Part shown: positions 12,778-22,825 of the stretch, piece after piece
How the letters are laid out: the number at the start of each line of letters is the position of its first letter
Numbering within the stretch: the first letter of the stretch is position 1
From: Pachyseris speciosa
Taxonomy: Eukaryota; Cnidaria; Anthozoa; Scleractinia; Pachyseridae
Assembly: GCA_016490735.1 (NCBI GenBank)
Contig: JAEMWC010001233.1
Coordinates: forward strand, 58,501-122,500
DNA: 64,000 nucleotides
Reading direction: 5' to 3'
Notes under the pieces: generated by a model
Database searches by the model: none
What the model saw: only the letters and a program-made list of their open reading frames with translations
What the model was told of the DNA's origin: nothing
Position numbers and translations under genes: made by a program

Positions 12778-12780
12778 GAT
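11730..12780 (+). mobile_element. CR1/L2-like LINE, 5'-truncated, with (ATT)n tail
   Basis: The open frame 11803-12555 (250 codons) is the C-terminal part of a CR1/jockey-superfamily reverse transcriptase protein. It has KFQLNDAKTEFLIIGT, the thumb-like VRNLGVWFDANMN and DYCNGLLYGTP, and the end segment TLGDRTFENAAPKVWNRLP followed by FKVLLKTHLFKLAFY. The catalytic YADD region is missing. The stop is followed by about 220 bp of 3' UTR containing two ATT microsatellites (12606-12640 and 12745-12777), the usual terminus for this clade. It is closely related to the element at 23740-26010. Confidence 0.85.
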
Positions 12781-13619
12781 TAAAGTTAGGCAGACGAGCT
12801 CTCGCGCCACGCGCTAACCCGGGCGATAAAGGATGCTGGTCTTGTGCCGTAGACTATCTCCAGAAGAAAGCTGCAGTTCCATACGGGGATAGCGCGTGGA
12901 AAAAAGGAAAAGTTAAAAATATCAGTTTGCGCGGGGAAGTGATCAAATTTCATGTCGTGTAAGCGTCTAGTGAGAGAGTGGTACAGTTAATGGGAGGAGG
13001 TTAGAGGGAAGAAAAAAGTGATCTGAAAAAAAAAAAAAGTTTTACAATTTTTTTGTAACCCACCCCCCCCCCTAAAAAAATTTTTTTCCATGCCTTATTT
13101 TTTTCAACCACACCCCAAAAATAAAAGCCCTTTTTAGACAGTTGATAAGAACAAACCAGTTTTAAAAAAAAATAAACTTGTTTGAAAAAATTAAACTAGT
13201 TCAGTGAAAAAAAATAAACTGGGTTGAAAGAAATTTAAACCAAAATAAAATTTGAACCACAGCAGATACGTACTTTGAGAGGTTTATATCAGTAAGATTC
13301 TGGGACGCCATAAACATAAAGTTGAGTCGTTGACACTCATGATGCTCAGAGAAGTAATGGCCAATCCAGTGCACTCAGCATATCAGACACGCTTGACTCG
13401 AGGGAAGACGAAGCGGGCAACTTTTTCCAGATTAGAAATGTTGTGCTGGGTATAAGGATCCCGAACTTAACAAGCATAGTTTGGCCTTACAAATAGTGGA
13501 ATAGAGAATTAACTCTGAAGTGTAAATTAAAGTGCTACTTAAACCCATGAATAACCCACTGGGCGTTAGCCCTAGTAAAGGGAAACAGGGAACCACACGA
13601 GGCAAAGAAAAAATCTTTT
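12781..13619. other. Gene-free, partly low-complexity stretch
   Basis: A poly-A run, a C-run (about 13061-13073) and repeated AAATAAACT/AAACCAGTTT phrases lie between 13020 and 13250. No coding sequence is recognisable. Confidence 0.5.
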
Positions 13620-13692
13620 GACCTCGGTGGGAATCGAACCCACGACCTCCGGATTAGATCTACCGTTACTCTGCCGACTGAGCTACAAGGTC
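13620..13692 (-). tRNA. tRNA-like sequence, probably the head of a tRNA-derived repeat
   Basis: On the minus strand a 7-bp acceptor stem (GACCTTG with CGAGGTC), box A (TAGCTCAGTCGG) and box B (GGTTCGATTCC) are present. The anticodon arm does not fold into a normal 5-bp stem with a 7-nt loop: only CGG/CCG pairs, around TAGATCTAAT. That argues against a working tRNA gene and for a tRNA-derived SINE or tRNA pseudogene. Confidence 0.55.
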
Positions 13693-14037
13693 GCACAGAG
13701 AAAGTCGGGGACGATTTTTAGATGGTGAATCGCGGCAAAGAGAAAGTAAGGGTACATATGAATGTTGTGCCGCGTAGCAAGTCTCGCGCGTACAGTGATA
13801 AAGTTACGAGATATAAAGTTGAGAATCTTAGAGCTGTTGCTTACGACGCACGATTATGCTTAGATGATGTGATTATTCCTCCAATATGCTCACAATTAAA
13901 GCCTGAGTTATTTAATCATTATGATTGTTACCATATTCTTCAGTTCAAGACAACAAACGGTATTTAAATTACAAAGATAGTTTCAGAGACTTCAGTGTCT
14001 GATAAATAACGAAGAAAGATTGATCGGCTCTAATAAT

Positions 14038-14224
14038 TAGTATATACCACACAGGTGAATAGTGCTTTTCGCGCGCTCTGATTGGTTAACTCGGAGGTGA
14101 TTAGCAAGTACTATTCACCTCCGAGTAGCCGGCGCGCGATATTTTACAATTTCCCACCGCTTGTTGCTATATTGTCACACATGAAATATCCACCACTATT
14201 CACCTCCACTTCGGTGAATAATTG
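14038..14224. mobile_element. Chimeric palindromic MITE
   Basis: The left part (AGTATATACCACAC, GGTGAATAGTGCTTTTCGCG) matches the element at 55948-56138. The right part (ATATCCACCACTATTCACCT to GGTGAATAATTG) matches the second palindrome at 56143-56246. Here the two halves are joined directly. Confidence 0.6.
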
Positions 14225-14427
14225 TTAGATCAGTTATTTACTTTGTCTTGATTTTGCCCTGGAATTAGGCCCTGGCTGATCAAAGAACGGAGAATTAATT
14301 CACTATCCAGCAGATAGCATTTACCACAACTAATGCATTTTCTATCCGCCTGAAATAAGGAAGAATGATCCTCGCAGTTGTGTACGCAATTTATGCAATT
14401 GCGAAAAGAAGCCTGAAAAAAAATTCA

Positions 14428-14474
14428 GGACTTAAACGGGGTTTGAACCCGTGACCTCGCGATATCGGTGCGAT

Positions 14475-14500
<26 letters not shown>
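14428..14500 (-). tRNA. tRNA-Thr(GGT)-like sequence inside a repeat unit
   Basis: The minus strand folds as a cloverleaf: acceptor GGCTTCA/TGAAGTC, D stem GCTC/GAGC, T arm CGGG/CCCG with TTCAAAC loop. Box A and box B are intact. The anticodon position reads GAT in this copy and GGT in the copies at 14679 and 29771. The base before the anticodon is C rather than the universal T33, so it is probably a repeat component and not an active tRNA gene. Confidence 0.5.
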
Positions 14501-14515
<15 letters not shown>

Positions 14516-14678
14516 AGGTCCATTGTGGGTTCATATGTTCCCGTAAAAGAGAAGGGTGTGAATGATGAATATGGAATAAATCATATATGAACTGCGGATA
14601 TGAAATCAAATGAAGAATGATCCTCGCAGTTGTGAACGCAATTTATGCAATTGCGAAAAGAAGCCTGAAAAAAATTCA

Positions 14679-14730
14679 GGACTTCAACGGGGTTTGAACC
14701 CGTGACCTCGTGATACCGGTGCGATGCTCT

Positions 14731-14750
<20 letters not shown>
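14679..14750 (-). tRNA. tRNA-Thr(GGT)-like sequence inside a repeat unit
   Basis: Second unit of the same tandem repeat. It is one base shorter in the D loop and has a mismatched anticodon stem (TCGCA with CACGA). The loop reads CCGGTAT with anticodon GGT. Probably a tRNA-derived repeat head. Confidence 0.5.
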
Positions 14751-14761
<11 letters not shown>

Positions 14762-14949
14762 AAGCAGGTCAATTGTAGGTTCATATGTTCCCGTGAAAGG
14801 GAATAGTGTGAATGATTAATATGAAATAAATCATATATGAACTGCGGAAATGAAATCAAATGAAGAATGATCCTCGCAGTTGTGAACGCAATTTATCCAA
14901 TTGCGAAAAGAAGCCTGAAAAACTTCAATGGGGTTTGAGCAAATTCAAC

Positions 14950-15920
14950 CAGGAATCCGATAGCCAGTTTTCTGATTAATTATGATGTTATTACTGTCAC
15001 CGTTGTTTCCTTCCATTTTAGAATTGTTTTTCTAAGGAATGGTGACATTGAGAGTTCTAGACGCCTTGATATAGTGCAGTAAATTCGTGTCTCTCTGTAA
15101 TTTGCAGCTCTATAACTGAATGTCAGGAAATTCTTGTTAATGCTTAACCAGAAAATTCGTTTAGTTATACCGGAGACAGAGTAATGGAAGATTACATTAA
15201 CGCATCAGTTCTGTCACATTGAAACAAGTGTTAAGTCTTCTGAAATTGAAATTAATTGTAAATGAAATGATTTCTGTACCAAAAAAGCAAAAAACGTGCG
15301 TTTTCTCATGTGAGCATAATACGGCATAATCGCGATACCCTCAGAGCATAATAGCGAAAGCTCTTTGAGAATCGAGCATAATCGAGTATAGGATAACAGT
15401 GGAAAGGCTCAATAGTATGTAATGTGGAAAACCTTCCCTTTTTCCTCTTAAAAGAAGCATGGCATTGATTATGCATGTTGGGTCGCTACTGCTTAATGTA
15501 ATTTTATTTCAGTGCCGCGAAGGAGGTGAGTTACTCGTCCATAAGTCTCGTTAATTCGAAAGAAGCCGCACCTTTTTGCCTACGCCAAAGAGAAGATGGA
15601 AATGCTGAAATTCAGTATCGAAACTTCCAGTAATTTGGACAATCAGATGTCACACCAAATTTACCTTGGTTAATTTGAATTTCACAAAAAAAGTCTTGAC
15701 GTTTGGAGATATTTCCCCCTCCAATGCATTATCTCCCGATTAAACAAAGTTTTGTAGAACTAGGATTAATTTATACCAGACCACCTTCACAAGTGGTCTC
15801 CCTCTATCGATTTGTTCTGATTTAGTTCGATTAAAAGAAAAAGCTGTGAAAGCTCTTCATGTCTGAGTTACCCAAGGGAATAGCTTGTAATGACAGAACG
15901 CTAAACGTCATTTTTTACAG
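14950..15920. other. Gene-free stretch before the Ig module
   Basis: This is where a signal peptide exon for the 15921-19482 module would be expected. No ATG-led hydrophobic exon with a phase 1 donor, like those at 22759 and 50971, was found. Confidence 0.4.
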
Positions 15921-16316
15921 ATGCATTTTTTATGTGGAATGCTCCTCCTCCAGCCTGGAACCAGACTATTCCTGGAGCTAACGCGATGGCAAACATCCAG
16001 ACTGCCGTCCTTCAAGTTCCGAATGGAAGTACTAATGTCCCACTGAGATGGAGTTACAATCTGCTGAACTGGCAGAGCATTAGCATTACCATCTTCAGTA
16101 TTCGTTACGGTAACGACTTACCAGATCAAAATATTTATGTTGTGAGAGGAGGTACCGCAACCTATGACAAATCTAGGTTCAGCATTGACAGTACAAGTGA
16201 ATATTCTACTTTGACCATAAAAACCGTAACTAAACGAGAAAACGCCACGTACCAGTGCAGGATTGTACTTACCGATGGAACTGAATGGGCCTATGACATC
16301 CGGCTAGATGTTTCAG
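15921..16316 (+). CDS. Exon: N-terminal Ig-like domain
   Basis: Acceptor TTTTTTACAG, donor GTATGG, phase 1 to phase 1, 396 nt. Begins with AFFMWNAPPPAWNQ and ends with ATYQCRIVLTDGTEWAYDIR. It has the strand-F cysteine (YQC), but at the strand-B position the sequence is LRWSYNLL with no cysteine, so the usual intradomain disulfide is missing. Two further copies exist (628-1046 minus, broken; 59194-60112, broken). N-glycosylation sequons are visible (NQT, NGS, NAT). Confidence 0.85.
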
Positions 16317-19300
16317 GTATGGACAAGTAAAGTGCTCTCTATTAATTATAACTTGAAGCCTTTTTCCACACTATTCCGTATAATGTTCCATTATGCTTAC
16401 AGTTAAACCCTTGCGTTATCGTCTTTTTTTTTAATTATTGTTATTACTCAGTTCAAAACAGCAAACAGCATTGAATTGAATATACTTCAAAGTATGCCAA
16501 ATGAAGCAGCACGTGACCAGTTAGTTACCGGGCCCTGCCCACACTATCCCGTACAAATAATTATTATATGACTGGCTCTTTCAATCTTTCAATCCGTTAT
16601 CGACCAAGTTTGTTCGGTCAAGATGGCGGGATTTTGGCGTCGTAAAAAACTAATGAGGCCAATATCCCGCAATCTTGACCTCACCCAAATTTATAAGAAC
16701 GTAACTTGTGAAACGACCTCTCAACTGTTTACGGGTTTATGTCAAAAGCTCACGTCACGTGCTAATTACGTTTTTACATACGGGACGCGGACACACGGAG
16801 CACAGTAGTCAATATGTTTTAGTCCGTTTTACAGTCGGACGATTTGGCAGCTATGGTATGCTGATTTGTCATTTTTCCTCGGAAGCCATCTGTTGTAATA
16901 AATGGCGTCGTTACTCGTGGGATCATGTAAGACCTTGGCCTCGTAGTAAATCATTAATTTCCACGCACCGATTCAGAACACAGCGGCAGCGACAACTTGG
17001 TTGATCCGGTTTTATCTTCTGTCTATTCTGCAACGGTTTTTACGGAACTTCAGTTAAGGAAAAGCTGAGTTCACAATACATTTAAACGCTATGCACGTCT
17101 CTGCGGCCGAAGCAGTGTTTCATTATGAACGGTGGATAATTTTATTCCTTTTTGAGGCGAAAAATCGCAGTTTACAAATTTATCCGGATTTGTGCGAAGG
17201 AGGTCTATTACTATATGTCACAAATTAGTGTCTAGTACACGTATTTTTATACACGAGTGACAATTTTTTGGTTTACACTCAAACTTTGAAGCTGTGGCTG
17301 GCAGGAATAAGGTGTCAATTCCTTAATCCTGATCTTGCTTTCACTTTATAGTTCCTTTAGAAATCACTCACATCTCCGAGGACATCACAATGAGTAAAGG
17401 TGACTTGGTGACTCTCATCTGTACAGCTGTTGGTAGCCCAAGACCAAACATCACCTGGACAAGACTTTCCGATAACAGTGTTGTCACCATGCCTTTGAAA
17501 ATTAGTGGTGAAAAGGATGAAGGATCCTACAGATGCACTGCTGATAATGGTTTTGGAAATTCTGTTACCAGAGATGTCTTTATTTCACTCTCAAGTTAGT
17601 CCATATAACTAAATTACTTACCACATTATATGTTATTCCGTGTTATTCCGAGAAGATGACACCTTCATATGAGAATGTTTACTGCTGAGCTGCAGACGCC
17701 ATTATTGCTTGCATTGCTTTAATCACTGAAACACAACTGTAACGTTGTGCTGTTTTAGTATTTCAATCTAGAGTTAGTGTAATATCAATCTTCTGTTGCG
17801 CTCGACTTTGCCTCTCCAAGTATAAGCTACGTTTTCAGTCATTGCTTACCCCATTTATTAGACTGCAAAACAGCCGTATTTTTGCGTTGGTCGAATACGA
17901 GGTCTCGTCAAGTGAAAGGTCTGGAGCGAAGGTGAAAACGTAGAGTGGGACTGGGGAGAGACGTTTTTTCTCTCGCCTCACACGTCAAGCGCGCGAGAAT
18001 TCGCGCCTTCAGAAGCGAAAATAAAACCCGACTGTTTTGCAGTCTAGGCATTTATGTATTGATTTATTATTTTTTAGAGTTAATATTTGTAAAGAGAGAC
18101 CCAATTCAGCAAACTGATTAAAACAAAGTCCTATGTCGTAAGCTGCACAAGAATACTAAGAAACATTTTAATATTCAGATTTCTGTGGAACAATTCAACT
18201 AATTAATACCATCGTCGTATCGGATATTCATTCTATAGATCCTCCAAAAATTATCAGACCTCAAACAGCTACATGGAAAATAATGGCCGGAGAGACGTTC
18301 ACTATTGAATGTCTTGCGACTGGAGGCCCTAATCTTCAGTATGAATGGACCAATGCCGAGGGCAGAATTGTTGCCAGTGAAAAATATCTCCGTTTAGATA
18401 ACGTAGGCGATAGCGCTGCGGGAAATTACATGTGTACCGCGAAAAACAGCTTGGGCTCTGACAGTTTTACTGTTACTATTCAAGTAATAGAAAGCACAGG
18501 TAAGTTAAATCTTAAGTACTTAGGTACAAGTTCGGTGGGTCGCCCGTTTACTTTGAATACACTTTCATGTCATTCTTATGACCCGATGATAATTATTCGT
18601 GAACCAAACATTGAGGCCACACTCACTATGCAGAGCACTACTGGGCTAGCACCAACCACGACAAACTGTTAAGCTAATAATCATAAGAACGGTAGAGGAA
18701 TAAAACTAGTGTAGATGGGATTTTCAGACGTCTCCTGTGTTCAGTGCATTGCCATTTAATTCTTCCGATCGTATACTCGTGGCAATAACCATCATTTCTC
18801 TACTTTGCGCCATTATTAAGGTCGTCGCTTCTTCCCCCTCATCCTCCTCCTCCTCGTCATCCTCATTATCATCCTTGTCATCATCTTCTTCCTCCTCCTC
18901 CCCCTCCTCCTCCTCATCGTCATCATCATCATCATCGCCATCGAAACCGTCATGGTCGTTGACATCATTTATTTTATTTTTACTTATCACCCTTCCCCCG
19001 TGTTAACGTAAATGATGTCACCATGATTTTCCTTACAGCTTCTTCAAGAAACCTCTCTGTTGCAACATCCAATACACCGGTCCCACAACGACGTAAGGAA
19101 AGCATTACATCTTCAAGTAGGTTTTGAATGTACTAGTGTGCGGGTTTATAGTTTCCAGTTCAAATAGATTCCAACAGTTACTCAACAGCATGGTAATCTG
19201 CTATAGCACAATGAATCTGAATTTCAGCTTTAACCCTTCTCAGAAAGATGACAGATAACTGATAACTAAATGATTTTAGTGGCTTAGCCAACATGGAGCT

Positions 19301-19482
19301 GAACTTCGAAGACAAGGTAAAACTATGCCACCATATGGCTATTAGTACAAAAGCCTTTTTGTCTCATTGTGCTTCAGGCGATACTCCATGGCATATTTTG
19401 ATTGGAATTGCACTGGGTGGATTGGTGGTTTTGACTGCTGTTATAGGGCTTGCTGTGTGGTGTCGACGAAAGGCCAATAAAA
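15921..19482 (+). CDS. Ig-domain receptor module without an attached kinase (exons 15921-16316, 17352-17594, 18239-18499, 19039-19116, 19378-19482)
   Basis: Five exons form an uninterrupted reading frame: an N-terminal Ig-like domain, two I-set Ig domains, a Ser/Thr-rich stalk and one transmembrane helix followed by a basic stop-transfer (WCRRKANK). Every exon begins and ends in phase 1, so exons can be skipped or joined without loss of frame. Family knowledge: this ectodomain layout belongs to FGFR/VEGFR-like and related metazoan receptor kinases. No kinase exon follows before the next signal peptide exon at 22759. No signal peptide exon was found upstream in the window. The module is therefore either an alternative ectodomain for the kinase at 30251-47506 (the TM exon ends in phase 1 and the juxtamembrane exon at 29263 starts in phase 1), a kinase-less receptor, or a gene that lost its 3' half. 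All five exons look functional, with no stop or frameshift. Confidence 0.75.
16317..17351. other. Intron with an inverted repeat
   Basis: GGTCAAGATGGCGGGATT near 16617 is mirrored by AATATCCCGCAATCTTGACC near 16664, giving a stem-loop of about 70 bp. Nothing else is recognised. Confidence 0.45.
17352..17594 (+). CDS. Exon: second Ig (I-set) domain
   Basis: Acceptor CTTTATAG, donor GTTAGT, phase 1 to phase 1, 243 nt. Contains VTLICTAVGSPRPNITW with the first cysteine and core Trp, and EGSYRCTADNGFGNSV with the second cysteine. Complete I-set domain. Confidence 0.88.
17861..18044. mobile_element. TA-flanked MITE in an intron
   Basis: GACTGCAAAACAGCCG at the left is mirrored by CGACTGTTTTGCAGTC at the right. 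The element is 184 bp, flanked by TA on both sides, consistent with a Tc1/mariner-type non-autonomous element. Confidence 0.75.
18239..18499 (+). CDS. Exon: third Ig (I-set) domain
   Basis: Acceptor TTCTATAG, donor GTAAGT, phase 1 to phase 1, 261 nt. Contains ETFTIECLATGGPNLQYEW and AAGNYMCTAKNSLGSDSF with both cysteines and the core Trp. It is membrane-proximal to the stalk exon. Confidence 0.88.
18825..18950. repeat. Pyrimidine-rich (TCC/TCA)n microsatellite
   Basis: Runs of TCC, TCTTCC and TCATCG trinucleotides lie in the intron between the third Ig exon and the stalk exon. The Ser-rich and Asp/Glu-rich frames here are artefacts of the repeat. Confidence 0.9.
19039..19116 (+). CDS. Exon: Ser/Thr-rich stalk
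   Basis: Acceptor CCTTACAG. It reads SSRNLSVATSNTPVPQRRKE, a hydrophilic linker. Two donors keep phase 1: GTAAGG after 19092 and GTAGGT after 19116. The boundary is therefore uncertain by 24 nt and both forms could be made. Confidence 0.6.
19378..19482 (+). CDS. Exon: transmembrane helix
   Basis: Acceptor GTGCTTCAG, donor GTGAGT, phase 1 to phase 1, 105 nt. HILIGIALGGLVVLTAVIGL is a single membrane span, followed by the basic anchor AVWCRRKANK. A GxxxG-like small-residue pattern (GIALGG) is visible. It is compatible in phase with the juxtamembrane exon at 29263. Confidence 0.85.
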
Positions 19483-20767
19483 GTGAGTAGAGACCGTTGA
19501 TTTCAGTTCTTTGTCATTTCCACTTCTTATACAAAGTTCATTTTATATCCTTATTTGATTCCTGATTCGAGCAATCACCAAAATAAATCTTTTAAAAAAA
19601 CCCTGCTGGCAATCAAGTCTTCTCTTTACACCAGACCTGCCAATCAGTAAATTTTGATTACGATTGGGTAAAAAAAGTAGGGCTTAAGAATAAAAGAACA
19701 CACGTTACTTCATACCAAGTGAGGATGGTCAGGAGACGAGCAAGACAATGAAACAATGAATGAAAGGAAAAGAAAAATATATATACTTTCTACTGAGGCA
19801 TGTTCTTCTTTAGGGAAAAGCTCACATATAAGTGCGAGTTTTCTTGAAGACACAATTATGAGCTGATTCATCGGAAGTGAGAAAAACAGGCAGTTCTGTT
19901 GGAATAAATTTGGCCACGGTTTTGGCAAGTTTAATTGACAAATCAGCAACCTCATAAAACAGCAATTAAAGTTAAATCGCTTAATCTGATCATAGGTGGG
20001 GCGAAACATCCCGCCTATTCAGACAGCAAAAGTCTACATACAGGAAACAAGAAAGACAATAAATAAAAGGAAAAATTATTCTGTTATCTAGTGGCTATCA
20101 GTCCTTATTGAGTGCTAACTTTTTTTTCTTTTTCCCACCAATTCCACCATTTGCCATATCCCAATTCAATCCATGGTTGCAAAGGTGGACAGGAAAAACA
20201 GTGAGTACTGGACATGATGTTGCTGCACTTTTACCACCCTGATTAGAGGGTTGCATGAAGAAACTACGTTGCTGTACATATGTAATAGTTCCCATTTGCA
20301 GTATCTCTGTAAACGTTTTGTACCAGTAGATTCAATAACTAAAATAGTCTGGTAAAGTTGGAAGCAGCTTTTGCTCACTAGTTTTGTATCGTTGGAGAAT
20401 AGTTGGAGAATAGCAGTCAATACAAATACTGGAAACAATTTTTTTCTTGGTTAGCTAACTTCAGAGAATTTTCGACCAAGTCAGATATAAATTGCAAACG
20501 CTACGTCTCATTTAGTGAAAGGTGAGGCAATTTAATTATAAATCGGGCTGGCCATGAGCTTCAGTTGAGCAATGTCGTTTGAAATATTTTTGTACACAAT
20601 TTTCACAACATTACAACCAAATTAATGATTAAGTGGCTGTTAAGCCACTCTGAAAAGTTGGCTTGTTGTCTATGTATGAAACGCCAGGTACTGTTTTTCC
20701 TCTTACACATGCGTACTTGCAAATTTTATCCTAAGGCTTATAGTTCTTTCATATGTTGATATTTCAG
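19483..20767. other. Stretch after the TM exon with no kinase exons
   Basis: I looked for the juxtamembrane mini-exon and kinase motifs (GxGx[13 protein letters not shown]) here and found none. Two related phrases, CAGGAGACGAGCAAGACAAT (19730) and CAGGAAACAAGAAAGACAAT (20040), form a loose direct repeat of unknown meaning. Confidence 0.5.
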
Positions 20768-20885
20768 TTGCAGTAAGAATGACCAGGAACAAGAAGACGT
20801 TGATCATGGTATTCCTCGTTATGTTGACGTAGAAAGCTTCCATGACAAAAAGATGGTCAAGGCGAACAGACATACCGACGTATAA
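20768..20885 (+). CDS. Candidate short cytoplasmic tail exon with stop
   Basis: After acceptor GATATTTCAG (or TTGCAG at 20773) the plus strand reads NDQEQEDVDHGIPRYVDVES and a further basic stretch to a TAA at 20883-20885. It enters in phase 2, the same phase as the first kinase-side exon of the neighbouring gene (30251), and is strongly polar as a tail would be. A phase 1-to-2 mini-exon would be needed to link it to the TM exon, and I did not find one. The same frame stays open for about 36 codons after the stop. This is weak evidence from composition and phase only. Confidence 0.25.
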
Positions 20886-22389
20886 GGACATCATCAATAT
20901 ACAACGATCGACAGTGTCATGAATGAGCAACTGAATTCATTGGCGATGAAGCAGTATACTGGCGATAAAGCAGTATATATATATCGGCGATGAAACAATT
21001 ATGTATATTAGGCGTTGTGGGATGAATTACTTCTTTTCTCAATCAATTAATATTTTTAAAGGTTCGCATTTACCAGTATAAAGCAACCAAATATACTTTC
21101 ATAAGAGATCGTTACTTAACGATAACTTTGAATGAAATATTTATGGGATTGTTTCATTAAAAGCTAGGCCAGCTATGCTCTTGAACTAATATCGAGTCAC
21201 CTTGAATTGATTCCTCTGCTGCCGGTTGGAGTGTATAGCCATCTCAACCAAACCTGTTTGGTAGTAGGGTTGGTTTCATGCATTTCATTCCCATTTTTTA
21301 GCAGGTTAGGCACTTGGAATGAATTGCACACCAAAGTACTTCTCGCAGTTTTGCCCACCAAGACTGCCGTCTTTGCTTTTCTAGCAGAGCTGGGGCATCA
21401 CGGCCAGTTTGATGACTCTTAAAGGTTTGCACACTGAAGCTATTTGTGTTTCTTTGGCAGCTTTGAGTTTGAATAGTAACACCAATATGGTCACTTTGCC
21501 AGATAGGCAAACATAGCATTTTCTGGTCACAATATAACGTTCCTAAATTAATATTAATTACATCATATGTGTGAAGAGAACAAGCAATTGTCAAGCATCA
21601 TTCTAATTTAGAGGTGTGCTCAAATCAAATCACCCAATCTTGGGCTTTCTCTCCACCGATATTCCTGTCAAGTCCGACCCAACTTCACAAGCACAGCAGT
21701 GGTAAGAACGGGGAATAGCTTCTGCAGTCGGGGGATCGGAACAGTACTTCGCCGGTACTTTCTCTAGCCTGCGACCATAGCTGCCTCCCAACGCCCCTAG
21801 CGGCCGGGAGCGATACGAGGCGGCTGTGTTCGCAGGCCAGTACCTTCTCCTGATGTAATATGAAGTGCTTCTCCGAAACTGGACCCTTTATCCCTCCTAA
21901 TTTCTGACAATGAAGACAGTGTTTTCATCAAAAATGTTCCTATCGGCATTTTCTGTTTATTTCTTTCACTTTGTGTCAGATTGCTAAAAATGTATTCTGG
22001 TGACAAAAAAATCACCTACGAAAAGGAAAAACTGACGGTAAAAGGCATGTGACTTTGATTACTGTCATTGTTCCGAAAATAAGACGCATCGGTGAAGGAA
22101 AAATGTTACCATTAAAGGTGTAGTTTATTGCTCCCTTGTCAAATGTTAACAAAACCTGTCGCAAACATGTGCAATATAAATGAACATGGGTATGCATTTG
22201 TTTACAAAAACAATGCAACTTTTGCTGCCTAAAAACATATTTAGTACACAATTAGTTGCTCCATAAATCTCAGAACTAATCCCGTGATTAGCAGGAACTG
22301 TTTTTTTTAAATCCGAGAATCTTAGTGGATAGTGCAAACCACAGTTCTACGCAAATTATTTGCATAATTTGCATAAATTTTAATGATTG

Positions 22390-22758
22390 ACTTTCATTTC
22401 ACGTCGCTCTGAAAATAAAAGCAAGGCTCGATAACATTTTTTTGAAACATCATTGGCGTTTTTACTTCCTTCTCAGAACCCCTAGGGCGCTACATCTTTT
22501 GTGTCAGAGAGCAAGGTCTACGATTTCTTGGCCCGATGTGATGCGCCACGCGTTTACGTCACTGAGGTAAAACTACGTTACATTTAGTTCGCAGAAAAAC
22601 TTACTCTTGCAAAGAAAGTAAAAGTCTCATACTGTGGTCGAAAGATTTCAGTCTGTGTCATCGTCACGCTTATTTTGAGATCACAGACACGCACCGTTGA
22701 AATTTGCTTAACGTTATCTTCGTGTTCCAACTGCAATTTTTCTTGAGCGAGGCAATTC
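22390..22758 (+). promoter_or_regulatory. Probable promoter and 5' UTR of the SEA-kinase receptor gene
   Basis: The segment ACTTTCATTTCACGTCGCTCTG and what follows is conserved at 49161 upstream of the next signal peptide exon. Conservation before two paralogous start exons suggests shared promoter or 5' UTR sequence. No certain TATA box or start site can be assigned. Confidence 0.4.
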
Positions 22759-22825
22759 ATGATGTCATCAATTATGAGGTTTATCTTATTACTACTTGGG
22801 CTTTTGTTTTGTTCCGACGAAACAG
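22759..22825 (+). CDS. Exon 1: signal peptide
   Basis: The ATG at 22759 starts [20 protein letters not shown], a short n-region and a hydrophobic core, then ends before GTGAGT in phase 1. The second ATG (22762) or the third (22774) could also start. The paralogous exon at 50971 has the same LLLLGL core and the same phase 1 end. Confidence 0.85.

Larger units (their letters stand above)
14361..14940. mobile_element. Head-to-tail tRNA-bearing repeat, about 250-bp unit, 2.3 copies
   Basis: Units start at 14361, 14613 and 14863 with AAGAATGATCCTCGCAGTTG, giving a period of about 250 bp. Each full unit holds a palindromic segment (GCAATTTATGCAATTGC), a minus-strand tRNA-Thr-like sequence, and a spacer ending in CATATATGAACTGCGG. 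The third unit is cut off within the tRNA part. Related units occur at 29667-30215, 38270-38440 and 50020-50650. Confidence 0.85.

Noticed and set aside
13722..13967. 81-codon plus-strand frame beside the tRNA-like sequence
   Set aside because: No signal peptide, no family motif and no splice context; it was considered as a missing first exon of the Ig module and does not fit.
14428..14750. Functional tRNA-Thr genes
   Set aside because: The copies lie in tandem repeat units, vary at the anticodon and have C at position 33; they are better explained as tRNA-derived repeat parts.
18724..18990. Acidic (Asp/Glu-rich) protein on the minus strand and Ser-rich protein on the plus strand
   Set aside because: Both are translations of a TCC/TCA microsatellite inside an intron of the Ig module.
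20703..20930. Hydrophobic 75-codon frame on the minus strand
   Set aside because: It is antisense to the candidate tail exon, has no splice or family support, and its hydrophobicity follows from the polar sense strand.
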